Source: Diplocarpon mali (taxonomy: Eukaryota; Ascomycota; Leotiomycetes; Helotiales; Drepanopezizaceae). From it: 35,398 bases of DNA. The notes beneath the pieces were generated by a model. It was given only the letters and a program-made list of their open reading frames with translations, ran no database searches and was not told where the DNA came from. Every line of letters starts with the position of its first letter. The stretch's first letter is position 1. The stretch covers positions 325,012-360,409 of the forward strand of contig JAENRP010000005.1 in assembly GCA_024741835.1 (NCBI GenBank), in the 5' to 3' direction. Positions 23,603 to 33,631 of this stretch are shown here, in pieces. The translations under genes and the position numbers were made by a program.

Positions 23603-25206
23603 ATGCTGCAAGACTGCCTGGTGTCGGGCTCGGTGGTCAGAAAGCCGACCTCTGACCTGCTCCTCCAACTCCTGGCGAACCCCAGTCTCCGCGACGACTC
23701 GTTCGCCGAGTCCTGCTTTCCCTCCGCCTCGTCCCCCTCGTCGTCGACGAAGCCGGTCCCGTGGGCTTCGCCTCTGCCGTCACCGTCGCCCTCCATGATG
23801 GAGACCCAGAGCTTCACCGCTCGCCGGTCCGCCGCCAGCAGCCTCCCAGCCTTCTCTCTCCCCCCGCCAAACAGCCTGCAGTACCCAGCTGGGGCCTACG
23901 CGCCGTCGAGTCTAAACCAAGCCACTCCAGCACTCGTCAGCAGCATCCTGACGCCTCCTGCCGGCCTGGCAAGCGACTTCAGCCCGCTAGCCTCGAGTGT
24001 GAATAGTGGCAGCTCTCAGAGCTCTGCGGGGGGAGTCGCCCCCTACCAGCCAACGGGATACTGGCCGACGCCGAATCAGCCCGCCGCCTACAGCTTCAGC
24101 TCTGCTCCCCCGCTGTCCGCACCGTATGCGCACTCCCCGTCATACCCCCTGATGGGCGGGCGGACCGTGTACTCGCCGTCCATGAACTTCCCCAGTCGGA
24201 ACACCACGTCGCCCCATTCGAGCGACGCGCTGCCCGCTCCTCCTTATGAGATGAGCCTCCCCCCCTTCGCCGCCGGGATGTCGGGGGGGGGACAGCCGCC
24301 AAATCACCCGGGCCTGCCCGCGTTGGCCCCTCAGCACCCCCATCAACAGGGCGCGCCGCAGAGCCAGCCCCAGCATGGCCAGCAGCAGTCCGCTTCGCAA
24401 CCCCCCCAGCAGAGCCCTCTCCACGCCCCGGATCCCTACGGGAGGCCTCCCGCAACCCCCAACTACTACACCCCCTCCTCCACGCCCCAGCAGTCCTCCT
24501 TCCCATCCTATGCCCACCAGTCCCCACAGCAGTCTCCCCAGACCTCCGCCGCGCCCACCGACCGCATGTCCCCCGTCTCCGCGCCGCCGCACGCCTCCAT
24601 GGCCGCACCGCAGGCGTACCACTCGCGGCCCTCCTACACGGGGTACGCGCTCCCCGGGCTCGCGGGCCCCATCATGTCCAACGTGCACACCCCCGGCAAT
24701 CAGATGGCGCTGGTGGGCGGCATGAGCATGCAGGGCTACCCGTCGCACCACCAGCAGCTGTACGGGCACCACTCGCAAGGCCAGCCGCTGCCCAACGACC
24801 GGCCGTTCAAGTGCGACCAGTGCCCGCAGTCCTTCAACCGCAACCACGATCTGAAGCGCCACAAGCGCATCCACCTAGCCGTCAAGCCGTTCCCGTGTGG
24901 CCACTGCGAGAAGAGCTTCTCGCGGAAGGATGCTTTGAAGGTCGGTCCTCCTCCGATCTGCGCCCTGTGACGAGGAAAGGGGGGGGCTTCTCAGCCCCTG
25001 CGAGGGATGCTCACGTAGCCAAGGTCACGGCAGCAAGCTGACTAAACCAACAGAGACACATCCTCGTCAAAGGCTGCGGCAAGGGCGCGTCAACCGGAAC
25101 GTCGAATCCGAACGGGGGCTCTCAGTCTCCAGTCGACCGAAGTGAAGTCATGAGCGACTCCACCGAGGAGAACAGTCCCGAGATGTCAAAGAAAGACTTG
25201 CTGTGA
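23603..25206 (+). CDS. flbC: Two-finger C2H2 transcription factor, FlbC-like (2 exons, 496 aa)
   Basis: Exon 1 is 23603-24940 and exon 2 is 25054-25206; the 113-nt intron (GTCGGT donor, CTGACT-type branch, CAACAG acceptor) interrupts the second finger. The first about 390 residues are low-complexity, rich in Pro/Ser/Gln/Tyr, as in fungal activators. Finger 1 (402-424) is a standard C-X2-C-X12-H-X3-H ending HKRIH. Finger 2 starts FPCGHC (430) and, after splicing, ends RHILVKGC, using Cys as the last ligand. The acidic/serine C-tail ends KKDLL. The DRPFKCDQCPQSF finger context matches what I remember of Aspergillus FlbC, an upstream activator of conidiation, so a nuclear developmental role is inferred. 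Start: the open frame reaches 23543 but its first ATG is 23603; a second ATG pair at 23795 (MMETQSF) is an alternative. Confidence 0.85.
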
Positions 25207-27287
25207 CGCGCGTCGGGAGGTGGAGCAGGGCCGCGGGCCGCATCGGACCGGGCATCGGTAACGGGGGCGTGATTTCGGGCGACGGTGTAGTGCGCAATAC
25301 CCAGAATTTGTATTGATGATTTGGCTTTCGTGCTGGGACGGCGTGGGCTGGGATGTACGCACGACGCGGACGAATTCATGCTCAGGCGGGAGTTTGGCGT
25401 CTGGCCGGTGTTTATCCCGGGACTCGATCGAATTGCGGCGCGTGGATGAGGGCCATTTTCATCACGGTTTCCACGGCCGGGTGATCCGCGCACCTGTGTA
25501 ATCGGATGCCGGCCGCTGGTGCGTCACTGCGCTTTTCTCCTCCTCTTTTCTCTCCTCTTGTCTTCTTTTTCTTTTCTTTTCTGGTCGGGGGATGGATGAG
25601 CGGAAACCTCCCCCCGTGTTTCAGACCATGTTTCCCCCCTACTGCGATCTCTAGCGAGATGGGATGAGACGACGAGATGAGCGGAGACGAGACGAGATAT
25701 CCACGTTGGGTTGCCATGTCGCGGTATCTGTATGAATAATATCACGCGACCCCTGCGACGTGCCCCTCTCGATCACCTGTGTGCTGCCGTTGTGATGTTT
25801 TGTGATGTCTGCCCTCTCGGAACTAGACCCTCCCCCTCGCCCTCGACTCTCGACCTTTGACCTGGTCCGGCACCAGGAACGTCGCGCCGGACCACACCTC
25901 GCCCCGACCCCGGCGTCGGTCGCGACCCACGACCCGCGCGGAGCGCAGCGGTCTGCTTGCGGAGGAGAGAGCGAGAGAGGGGCAGGAGGGTGCTTGCCGC
26001 GAGGAAGCCGGTGCCGTACGGCGGGAAGGAAGAGGAAGAGGAGGAGGAGGAGGGAGGAGAGGTCTCTGCTTATGTCCCTCTCCACCTCTATCTCTATCTC
26101 TATATGTCCCCGTCTCGAGACGAGGCAGAGTCAAGACCAGCTGGGGGGGAGCCAAAGCAACCCTCGCCTCGCGGCGCCCCCCCCCCTCTCTCCTCGGTCC
26201 GGAGGTGCGCACGCAGCCATGGCTCCCGTCGACCGCTGTGTCGCGGGGCGTAGATACAAGGGCGCGACAGCATGGGGACACGACGCGGCTCTCCCCTCTC
26301 GGGCTCCCTCTCGGGGGGGGCGCGGACCCGGGCCGGCTGCAGCGACAACACGGCTGCTCGGCCTCGCTTAGCCCAGGGGCCCGGGGAGTAAACAGACGGG
26401 TTGTCGGGGCCGCCACGGACGGACCCCAGCCGCGAGCGCCGCACCTCCGAAAGCGTCTGGTCGAGGGATGTCGGGGTGCGAGGGGCAGCACCCCCATCAG
26501 GATGTACGTGCCAGGCAGTGACGAGACGTGGAATCCGCCTTCTAGAGTGTGGGGCCTCGACCTCTGTTACCCGGCCGGCGACGTGCCGTCTTGTTGCCCT
26601 TGTTGCAACTCGCGCTCGAGAAATCGGGAGAAGAGAGAAAAAGAAGAAGAAGAAGAAGAAAACCGCTCAGCACGTCCAGCCTGGTCAGAGATTTGCCCAG
26701 CCTGCCGATGTCGCCTCGCCAGACGCGCATTCCTCACGAGCCCCTTTGGAGGCGACGGGGAGTGCGCAGATGTGAGGGTGCCGCCCGCTGGAAACACCAC
26801 CAGCTGAGAGGCCGAAGCACAGCCAAACTGGAGACTTGATGGCTTCGCGAGAGCAGCACTATCGCTGCTCTCCGACAGTCTGTGACTGGGGAGAGATGTC
26901 TGATTGGCAGTCCTAGCTGTGGGCTTCGACTAAAGCTCTCATCTGCAAGCGAAACAAAATGACGGGATCGTGACGTGACCTTGGATGGAGGGTGGGATTG
27001 CAGGCTGGAGATTCTAGCCCTCTATCAGTTGTAGGCGGGTGGTTGCTATCCAAGACGTGGGAGAACGTAAGCAAGATGCAGATTTTCGGCTTCGCTTTCC
27101 AGGGCCATGCCTGCCATGAATGCCAATCTCCTTTTTGGGTATACATGACTACCTGGCCTACAAAAACAGAGCACAATGTCGAATGCCAATGTTTTCTACA
27201 ATACATATTCAGCGGCACACATCAGGACTGCTCGTCGGCACATAACACGAAACCATACACGTGATGTACCCCTATCGCGTCAGCCAT
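25207..27287. other. Gene-free region between convergent C2H2 and fumarase genes
   Basis: The two neighbours point toward each other, so both 3' UTRs lie here. The middle (25800-26850) is extremely GC- and purine-rich, with (GGA)n at about 26020-26062 and (GAA)n at about 26639-26661. It shows simultaneous long open frames on opposite strands, including a 316-codon + frame at 25857-26807 that is arginine/serine-rich and has no recognisable domain. I see no gene. Confidence 0.6.
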
Positions 27288-29013
27288 CTATTTCTTCTTA
27301 TATTCTTCGGGTCCGATCATCAGTTCTGGGCGGACTAGTCTGTCGAAGTCATCCTCGCTCAGAGCCTTCAGCTCCATGGCCGATTGCTTCAGAGTCGAGC
27401 CCTTCTTGTGGGCGTTCTTTGCCACCTTGCTGGCCATATCGTAGCCGATCATCGGGTTCAGGCAGGTAACCAACATCAGACTGTCCACGTTAGAGCCGAG
27501 TTTTTACACAGGGTTATTCCGAGACTTACGATTCCTTCATGATATTGCTGATCTTGTCCTCGTTAGCTTGCAGGCCAACGACCAAGTTCTTCTCAAAGCT
27601 CTTCATCCCATCAGTGAGGATTCTGATGCTGTGTAGCAGGTTTCGAATAACCAAAGGCTTGAAGACGTTCAACTCAAACTGTCCATTCATGCCCCCGATA
27701 GTAGTAGCGGTGTGGTTGCCAATGACCTGGGCACAGACCATGGTCAGGGCCTCGCACTGGGTTGGGTTGACCTTCCCGGGCATGATACTGCTCCCGGGCT
27801 CATTCTCTGGCAAAGCCAGCTCTCCAAGTCCGCAGCGAGGCCCAGATCCAAGATACCTGATGTCCTGGGCTATCTTAAACAGAGACGAGGCCAGAGTATT
27901 CAGCGAGCCGGAAGCCTGTACGATAGCATCATGTGCTGCAAGGGACTCGAACTTGTTTGGAGCAGTCTGGAACTCAGTGCCGGTCATCTTGGTGACTTCG
28001 GCAGCGATTGCCTCGGCGAAGCCCTTGTATGTGTTGATACCGGTTCCAACCGCGGTTCCTCCCTGAGCGAGCAGGCGGAGATCTGGGAGAGAAGACTCGA
28101 CGCGCTTGATTCCGAAGTCGAGTTGTGCAACATATCCCGAAAACTCCTGTGCAAGAGTCAAGGGTGTAGCGTCCTGCAAGTGTGTTCTTCCAATCTTGAT
28201 GATCTTCTTCGCCTCGAATTCATCGACCTTCGCCTGCAGAGCATCTCGGAGAGACTTGATAGCCGGGACAAGTTCCTGCTCAATCTCCAGCACCGCAGCA
28301 ATGTGCATAACCGTGGGGAAAGTATCGTTGGAAGAGGCGCTCATGTTGACATGGTCGTTGGGGTGCACCGGTTTCTTGCTCCCCATCTTTCCTCCCAGAA
28401 TCTCAATAGCCCGGTTCGAGATGACCTCGTTGGCGTTCATGTTCGATTGGGTTCCGGAGCCGGTTTGCCAGACCACGAGGGGGAAATGGTCGATCAGCTT
28501 GAGGGAAGCTACCTCAGCAGCGGCTTCCTGGATCGCTTTTCCGATCTTGGGGTCTATCGAAATCGTGAGCTCCCGTTCATCGCATATCTCTCAGCGAAGC
28601 GTACCAAGTCCGAATTGCATGTTGACGGTTGCCGCCGCGCCCTTCAAGATTCCAAAGGCCTTGACGATTGGAGGCGGCATGCGATCCTGAGGCTGGTTGA
28701 TCTTGAAATTCTCCAACGACCGTTCCGTCTGAGCACCCCAGTATTTCTCTGCTGGCACCTGCACCTCTCCAAAGGCATCTGTCTCTGCCCGTGTAGCCGC
28801 CATTCTGGATGCTGTTGCGTGGAAGTTCCGGTTGAGGCGGGGCTGTAGGGATCGCGGAGCTGTTCGAGTAGCTGACGTCGAGGACCGGCTAGTACGAGAA
28901 GTATGCGTCGACCAAGAATTCGCAGGCGTCGTGCGACAGATGATGGGAGTCGCAAGTGAGGGGGAGGGAGCTGCCGCCCGTGGCTTGACAGCCGATAGTG
29001 CCGATCGAAGCAT
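27288..29013 (-). CDS. FUM1: Fumarate hydratase class II, mitochondrial/cytosolic (3 exons, 541 aa)
   Basis: Reversible hydration of fumarate to L-malate in the TCA cycle. Exons read as 29013-28605, 28553-27530 and 27480-27288; introns of 51 and 49 nt splice in frame, the first restoring the conserved [10 protein letters not shown]. Landmarks: [10 protein letters not shown] near the mature N-terminus, [15 protein letters not shown] (164-178), [23 protein letters not shown] (His261), GTAVGTGIN, and the family signature [11 protein letters not shown] (390-400) carrying the catalytic serine. Class II length after the leader is normal. Residues 1-70 are rich in Arg/Ser/Ala/Thr with few acids, as in a matrix-targeting peptide. 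An internal Met71 (28803) begins the conserved enzyme and could yield a cytosolic form, as fumarase is dual-localised in fungi. The reading frame stays open upstream to 29181, but Met at 29013 is the best leader start, with no ATG for about 190 nt before it. Confidence 0.96.
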
Positions 29014-30107
29014 CACGAGGAGACTTTGACGCCAACGGATTTTGTAGGGGGGTCTCGAATGAGTCAATTGACCGCCTGGGAGACAATAGACTATTCGACG
29101 GAGAAGTTGACGGGATGGGTGACTTTCCTGGCGATCAGTGCAAGCAGGTATGTGCGATTGAATGAGACTGCAAAGCAGCACAAATAAAACTGGCAGCGTC
29201 CGAACATTGACCCGCCGAGAGCTCTGGGCGGGTATTGCCGAGCCCGGAAGTGCCGCGAGAGCCCCCCTTGTCAGCTGATGTCAACAACACCTGAACGCCA
29301 CTTATATTGGATGCCATCAGTCGTGAATGTTGGCAGAATTAATCGGCTGAGCTCGCGAATGTGCGAGTTAGCGATGCTGCGTCGGGCCATTTTCTCACGC
29401 CGGAAGAACATTTAGCCTGGCACTTTGAAGCAGTTCATCCTGTTGACTTTTCGCCGAATTCATTTACTGTGGATTACCTATCATTGTGCACGCCTCGGTA
29501 GTGCTGGCTTGTGATTTTGAGCTTGGGTGAGATGGAGTTCATGTAGTAATACAATCTGCTCATTCCAAATCCTCTTTCGTCCCAAGTGGGCGAAGGAAGA
29601 GAGCGAGCTGTGCCAATTTATTCTTATCTGCCAATTCCCTTGTCAGTTCTTCTATCAACGCGCTCGCTGGTGCTCCTATCCTTTTCCATGTTTATCCCGC
29701 TTGAACAGAACGCGCCCTGAGTCGCCATTTCCAGCTCCAAACTCTCAGAAGAGCTTTCCCAGCAGAATGGAGAGCATGTCCGCCCTGTTGCCAAGTTAGT
29801 CACTCTCTCTTCGAGGCTGTTCTTTGATCTTCGTGATCGGGCCTTCCATCAAGCAGACTCTACACCTTGCGATATTGAAATCCGAGCTGTAAACGACGCC
29901 CGTGTATCCAGGCCCGCAAGCGCGGCGTTTATATGTTCCGTTTCATATAGCACCGACCACATGATAGTCTTCCCTTCAAATCAAGATGTCCACCGGTTGC
30001 TTAAGCCTCTCAACCACCCTTCAAATGTCGGTTTCTCCCATATTTGCCTCAATCATTTGTCGTAGCCATAGCTTCGCCATAGATGCGCCATAGATGCCAC
30101 TCATTAG
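29014..30107. other. Fumarase promoter region and spacer to the kinase pseudogene
   Basis: Upstream of fumarase on the minus strand. The proximal 190 nt carry no ATG in the fumarase sense. A 90-codon + frame (29527-29799) has no recognisable motif and is not called. Nothing else is legible. Confidence 0.5.
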
Positions 30108-31340
30108 TCTCTTCTCCGCCAGTTTCCCACTTCCAGATGTGGGGAACTGGACGCCACCAAGAAGTTCGAGGAAGATGTTCTCTCCTACGCCGCAGAAGAT
30201 TATTATCCGGTTTACATTGGTGAAGGGTTTGAATTTAGATATTAGGTTGTGATAGAATTAAGTTTCAGGGTGATTCCCACAGTTAAGCCGTGCAGAGCTC
30301 TCAGGCAAGGATTCGAACTGCATCTACTGAACTATTCAAGATACTTTCCCATGCAGCAAAACACCGATTCCTGACACTCAACCCGTGTGTTCGGACCAGA
30401 GAGCAAGATCGTGCTGGCTTGCATAGCGATCGCGAAATCACAGAGAATGAGCACTTCACGGTCAACCCGATCGAACATCCTGGGGAGAAAATGATCCGAA
30501 GCGTCTTGATTTATTGGAAAGCGCTGGTCCCGATGGAAATCACACATGCATGCTTTACCGACCGCTTGGGATGAGGTTCACCGAAATCTTGAGACATCTT
30601 CCTCAAAATACAACTGCAAGGGATCTTGTCCAGTATGACAATCAACTCCTTGTAGAAGAAGATTATTTACACCAATGCAGTATCGTTTACACTGGTGAAC
30701 TTTCAGACAAAGTGGCCCAGCCTTGTGGTGGCAAGAAGCCAATTCCTTATGAGATATTTCACCAAACACCGTTCTTCAGAGGATTGGGGATGACTCAATC
30801 CCCTCTCGGATTGAGCTAGATGATCCGGCTCGACCCATCGCCCGAAAGCTTCCCAGTGATCGCGCTACTTACAGCTCGCCCACGATGCCTTTCAGCGCAG
30901 GCAAACCAGTCCTCTGTGATCTGGGTGAGGTTCGAGCCGGTACCCAAAAGCACAGAGGCGACATTATGCCTAGGATTTACCGCGACCCGGAGGTGATGAT
31001 GGAAACCGACTGGGATTCTCAAGTGGATATTCGATTGGTGTCACGGCAGGTGAAAACGGACGAGACATTTGGTTCTACCAGCACGTTGTTGCTTGACCTC
31101 TCTTATAGGAGTACTTTGGAATATCCCACGGGTTGGGTCATGCTACTTGGTTGGTACCGAAGACATGTCAGTAACCCGTGAGCAGCAGCTTCTTGGAGAA
31201 GATCGGACTCTCTTCGTACAGTTCTTGCGCCGGATGTTGTGCTAGGCGTCGGAGGAGCGGCCCGGTGCGGAGGAGCTGGGCTTTTGATGCAGCCACGGGC
31301 GAGCGCACTATCAGGAGAGTCGCAGGGAGCTGCTCGTGGT
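30108..31340 (+). pseudogene. Decayed SRPK-like serine/threonine kinase pseudogene
   Basis: Pieces of one kinase appear in order but in changing frames. The N-lobe at 30108-30308 has FPTSRCGELDATKKFEED and AEDYYPVYIGE, then an in-frame TAG (30243-30245) where the family has a residue between RY and VV. The glycine loop has lost its glycines (LSFRV). After an intron-like relic (30309-30356) the frame resumes with REITENEHF and IEHPGEKMIRSV (to about 30505). One base is then lost, and LESAGPDGNHTCM and LHQCSIVYT follow. A GT-AG interval (30695-30753) precedes DISPNTVLQ, then CDLGEVRAG, GDIMPRIYRDPEV and DWDSQVDI. A 4-nt deletion at 31031/31032 removes the W of DIWSIGV. The C-lobe tail REQQLLGEDRTLFVQFLRRM is followed by TAG (31243-31245) at the usual Trp, then EERPGAEEL. 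These motifs match the abundant fungal SRPK-like kinases. The N-terminus is missing or unreadable, and a product is very unlikely. Confidence 0.85.
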
Positions 31341-32472
31341 TGAGACGCGTCACGAATACACGGAAGCATGCGATCAGGAGTGTTTCTTTCTCCTCAACAC
31401 CGCACTGTCGTTGTTCCGGTGATTTTGAAAAGTGTCTAATTAGCAATAGTCATGTCAGGAATATAGGAGGGTTCCAACGCAGCATGCATCTCAAGAGCCA
31501 GTAATGGTCACGAGCCTTGTTTAAAAACTGTTAATACGTAATTACAGGTTTGATTAACAGTCCTCCGCTCGGATATTTGAACTCGTGGTCCGCCCTAACC
31601 GACGACTGCTTCCATACAAAGCTCATTTCGCCTGGCGGCGCCGTTCCAGATCCGCATTGCTGTTCCATTGGTTGTTGTGATTTGGCCGGAAGATGGCATT
31701 GATTACATCAGCCAGTCTCTAGACAGGGTTGACTTGCGAAGAGACACCAGAAAAGAGGAAGAGAAAGGGACAAGGAAGAATCAAAAAAGGGGGAGAGGGC
31801 GAGGGTTGGAAGTGTAGCTTCGTGTCGCTGAGCGGGATGCAGGTAAAGTAGCTATCAACAGCAGAAGACCAGACCTGGCCAGTTCCCGCACCCACAGAAT
31901 ATCCTATCTGTCGCGCCCTCCGTAGACACAGCACTTCTCATCTCTCGTCTACGAGTTGCATTAAAACAAAAACAGAAACAGGAACAGGACCGTTTCGATG
32001 CCCTCCTATGTTTCGCTGAAGAGCAGCGAGGCAGAGTCCGGAGGGCTGACGCTCATGGTTAACGGCCCGCCTTTGCGTGCGCGTGCGCAACCCCGAATGC
32101 CAATACGCAAGTTGAAGTTGAGATGCTGTGCACCGCGCACAGTAAGCAGCAATGATGGCTGGTCCCCCGTGGGCACGCACAGGGGCTGTAGGGAGGCGCA
32201 CGGGTGTGGCCAGGCGCCCTGTCGCGATCTTCTTCCACCGAACGGTGGAATGATGGCTCGTGCCGGTTGGATTGCAGAGAGCCAGCATCTTGACTTTCTG
32301 GATGCTGAGTGTTGCAAGTCGACGACAGCGAGGGCGTTTTACGAGAGGTTGGCCGTCGACGCGGGCTGGAGATGGCTGTGCGCTCCGTAGTCGGGTCTAA
32401 GCAACACCTTGACCCACATAGTATTCTAGGGTTATGTATATATAGCGTATCTCATATTGGATGTCATGAACC
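31341..32472. other. Spacer between kinase pseudogene and tRNA-Ala
   Basis: Contains a 130-codon + frame (31998-32390) overlapped by comparably long frames on the other strand. It has no domain, no introns and no supporting context, so it is not called. A purine-rich tract lies at about 31740-31810. A TATATATAG at 32437-32445 sits about 30 nt upstream of the tRNA. Confidence 0.5.
32437..32445 (+). promoter_or_regulatory. TATA-like element upstream of tRNA-Ala
   Basis: TATATATAG ends 28 nt before the tRNA 5' end, the usual position for TFIIIB placement in fungi that use an upstream TATA with the internal A and B boxes. Confidence 0.4.
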
Positions 32473-32564
32473 GGGCATATGGTTTAGTGGTATAATACTC
32501 CCTTAGCATACATAAAGCCCATAGTGTGTGGGAGTGGTCCTGGGTTCGATTCCCAGTTTGTCCA
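32473..32564 (+). tRNA. tRNA-Ala(AGC) with a 20-nt intron
   Basis: The cloverleaf is complete. The acceptor is GGGCATA/TTTGTCC with a single T-T mismatch at 6:67 and the alanine identity wobble G3-U70. The D-stem is GTTT with TAAT. The anticodon stem is CTCCC/GGGAG and the loop TT-AGC-A/T. The variable loop is TGGTC, the T-arm CTGGG-TTCGATT-CCCAG, and the discriminator A is at 32564. The intron, 32509-32528, sits between positions 37 and 38, the canonical site for eukaryotic tRNA introns. The A box (TGGTTTAGTGG) and B box (GGTTCGATTCC) are intact. Decodes GCU/GCC after A34-to-inosine editing. The first T4 run downstream is not until 32614. Confidence 0.92.
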
Positions 32565-32574
32565 GTCAAATTCA

Positions 32575-32598
32575 CTCGGTTCGATTCCGAGGCTGTCG
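32575..32598 (+). other. Extra T-arm-like hairpin with B box in the tRNA trailer
   Basis: CTCGG-TTCGATT-CCGAG (32575-32591) repeats the tRNA T-arm ten bases after the discriminator. Compared with the true T-arm (CTGGG/CCCAG), stem positions 3 and 15 are both changed so that the G-C pair becomes C-G. GCTGTCG follows, similar to the acceptor 3' strand TTTGTCC. No matching 5' half is present. It may be the 3' remnant of a second tRNA gene. Confidence 0.6.
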
Positions 32599-32613
32599 TC
32601 CGGCACGCATACC

Positions 32614-32625
32614 TTTTGCGCTTTT
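32614..32625 (+). terminator. Candidate Pol III terminators (two T4 runs)
   Basis: TTTT at 32614-32617 and 32622-32625 are the first T4 runs after the tRNA. They imply a trailer of about 50 nt that includes the extra T-arm-like hairpin. Confidence 0.5.
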
Positions 32626-33281
32626 GATACACGGATCCATGAAGTCTCGTCGCCTCGGGTCGACTTGTTCTTAGCTTTTCATCGATGTTATTTCCAATCT
32701 GGCTGTAGAAATGAGGTTTCCGTATTCCACATATATGTATATATATATATACGTAAATACAGATGTCCATCACAAAGGGGAAGGAAGCAGATGCCTTCAA
32801 AACCAGTGATTTTGCTCTCGGGCGGCTGTTCTCGCTTCACTACTATGTCAATCAATGTAAGCAGGCGACACCCGAGACCTGACACTGGGTAAGCACCTTA
32901 TGAACAGCTACACACTACACACTTTGTATACCGTACGTGAAGAGGAGAGACGAGGGGAGATAGAAGATGGGGGGATGAGGTTTTCCTTTTCGAATGTCAG
33001 GTGACATCTCGGGTAAGATGCAAGATGCTTGTCAGATGTAGTATATGCGTGCTCCCGGGGTAACGACGTGGGCAATGAGATTTCAGAGGTATGTTGAATA
33101 GGTGAAGATACCTCCCCACCGCAGCCCGGGGAGTATTTTCTCTTCGCCATCTCTCCGCCTCCTCCCTCTCTCTCTCCATCCGCGCAGAGGCGGACGGCAA
33201 ACACGCAGATCTCGACCCCGCGAGCCACCCCTCTCCAAGTCCAGCGAGGTCTATCGGCGTGCGCAGCAGTAAGATGCTCTC

Positions 33282-33286
<5 letters not shown>

Positions 33287-33343
<57 letters not shown>
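33287..33343. repeat. (GA)28 microsatellite
   Basis: An uninterrupted 57-nt GA run, encoding ER or SL repeats in shadow frames. Confidence 0.95.
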
Positions 33344-33346
<3 letters not shown>

Positions 33347-33591
33347 AACCCCCCAGCCAAAAGAGAGAAAGAAGATCCCGGCGTAGTCCCGACATCCGAC
33401 TCCCTCCTCTACCACGACGGCTCGATGCCAGATCGGCCCGCGACGTTTGCATCCCAGCCGGTGTCCCCGCCGGTCTCTGCCGCGGCCTCGGCGGCCGTCG
33501 CTGGGAGAGCTGTCTCGGGAGGCAGTCGACCGACGTTCTCGCGGCGCGCACGAGCCGGCCGCCGCGCTCGTCGTGTACCCGTCGAGCCCGC

Positions 33592-33595
<4 letters not shown>

Positions 33596-33629
<34 letters not shown>
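33596..33629. repeat. (TC)17 microsatellite, opposite in sense to the (GA)n run
   Basis: A perfect 34-nt TC run, 252 nt to the right of the (GA)n run. In an RNA covering both, or in single-stranded DNA, the two could pair. Confidence 0.95.

Positions 33630-33631
<2 letters not shown>

Noticed and set aside
25857..26807. 316-codon plus-strand open frame
   Set aside because: Extreme purine/GC bias removes stops; a 224-codon frame runs antisense over the same DNA. No motif and no plausible start context.
29014..29181. 56-codon upstream extension of fumarase
   Set aside because: The extension has no ATG nearer than the chosen start and does not resemble a presequence; Met at 29013 begins a typical MLRSALSAV mitochondrial leader.
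30296..30330. Minus-strand B-box-like GTTCGAATCC, possible tRNA
   Set aside because: It lies inside the pseudokinase; no acceptor or anticodon stem can be built around it.
30290..30819. Two separate small genes (94 and 101 codons)
   Set aside because: Both are frame-shifted pieces of the same SRPK-like kinase and belong to the pseudogene.
31998..32390. 130-codon plus-strand frame beginning MPSYVSLKSSEAES
   Set aside because: Minus-strand frames of 103-116 codons overlap it, there is no recognisable domain, and no introns or leader support it.
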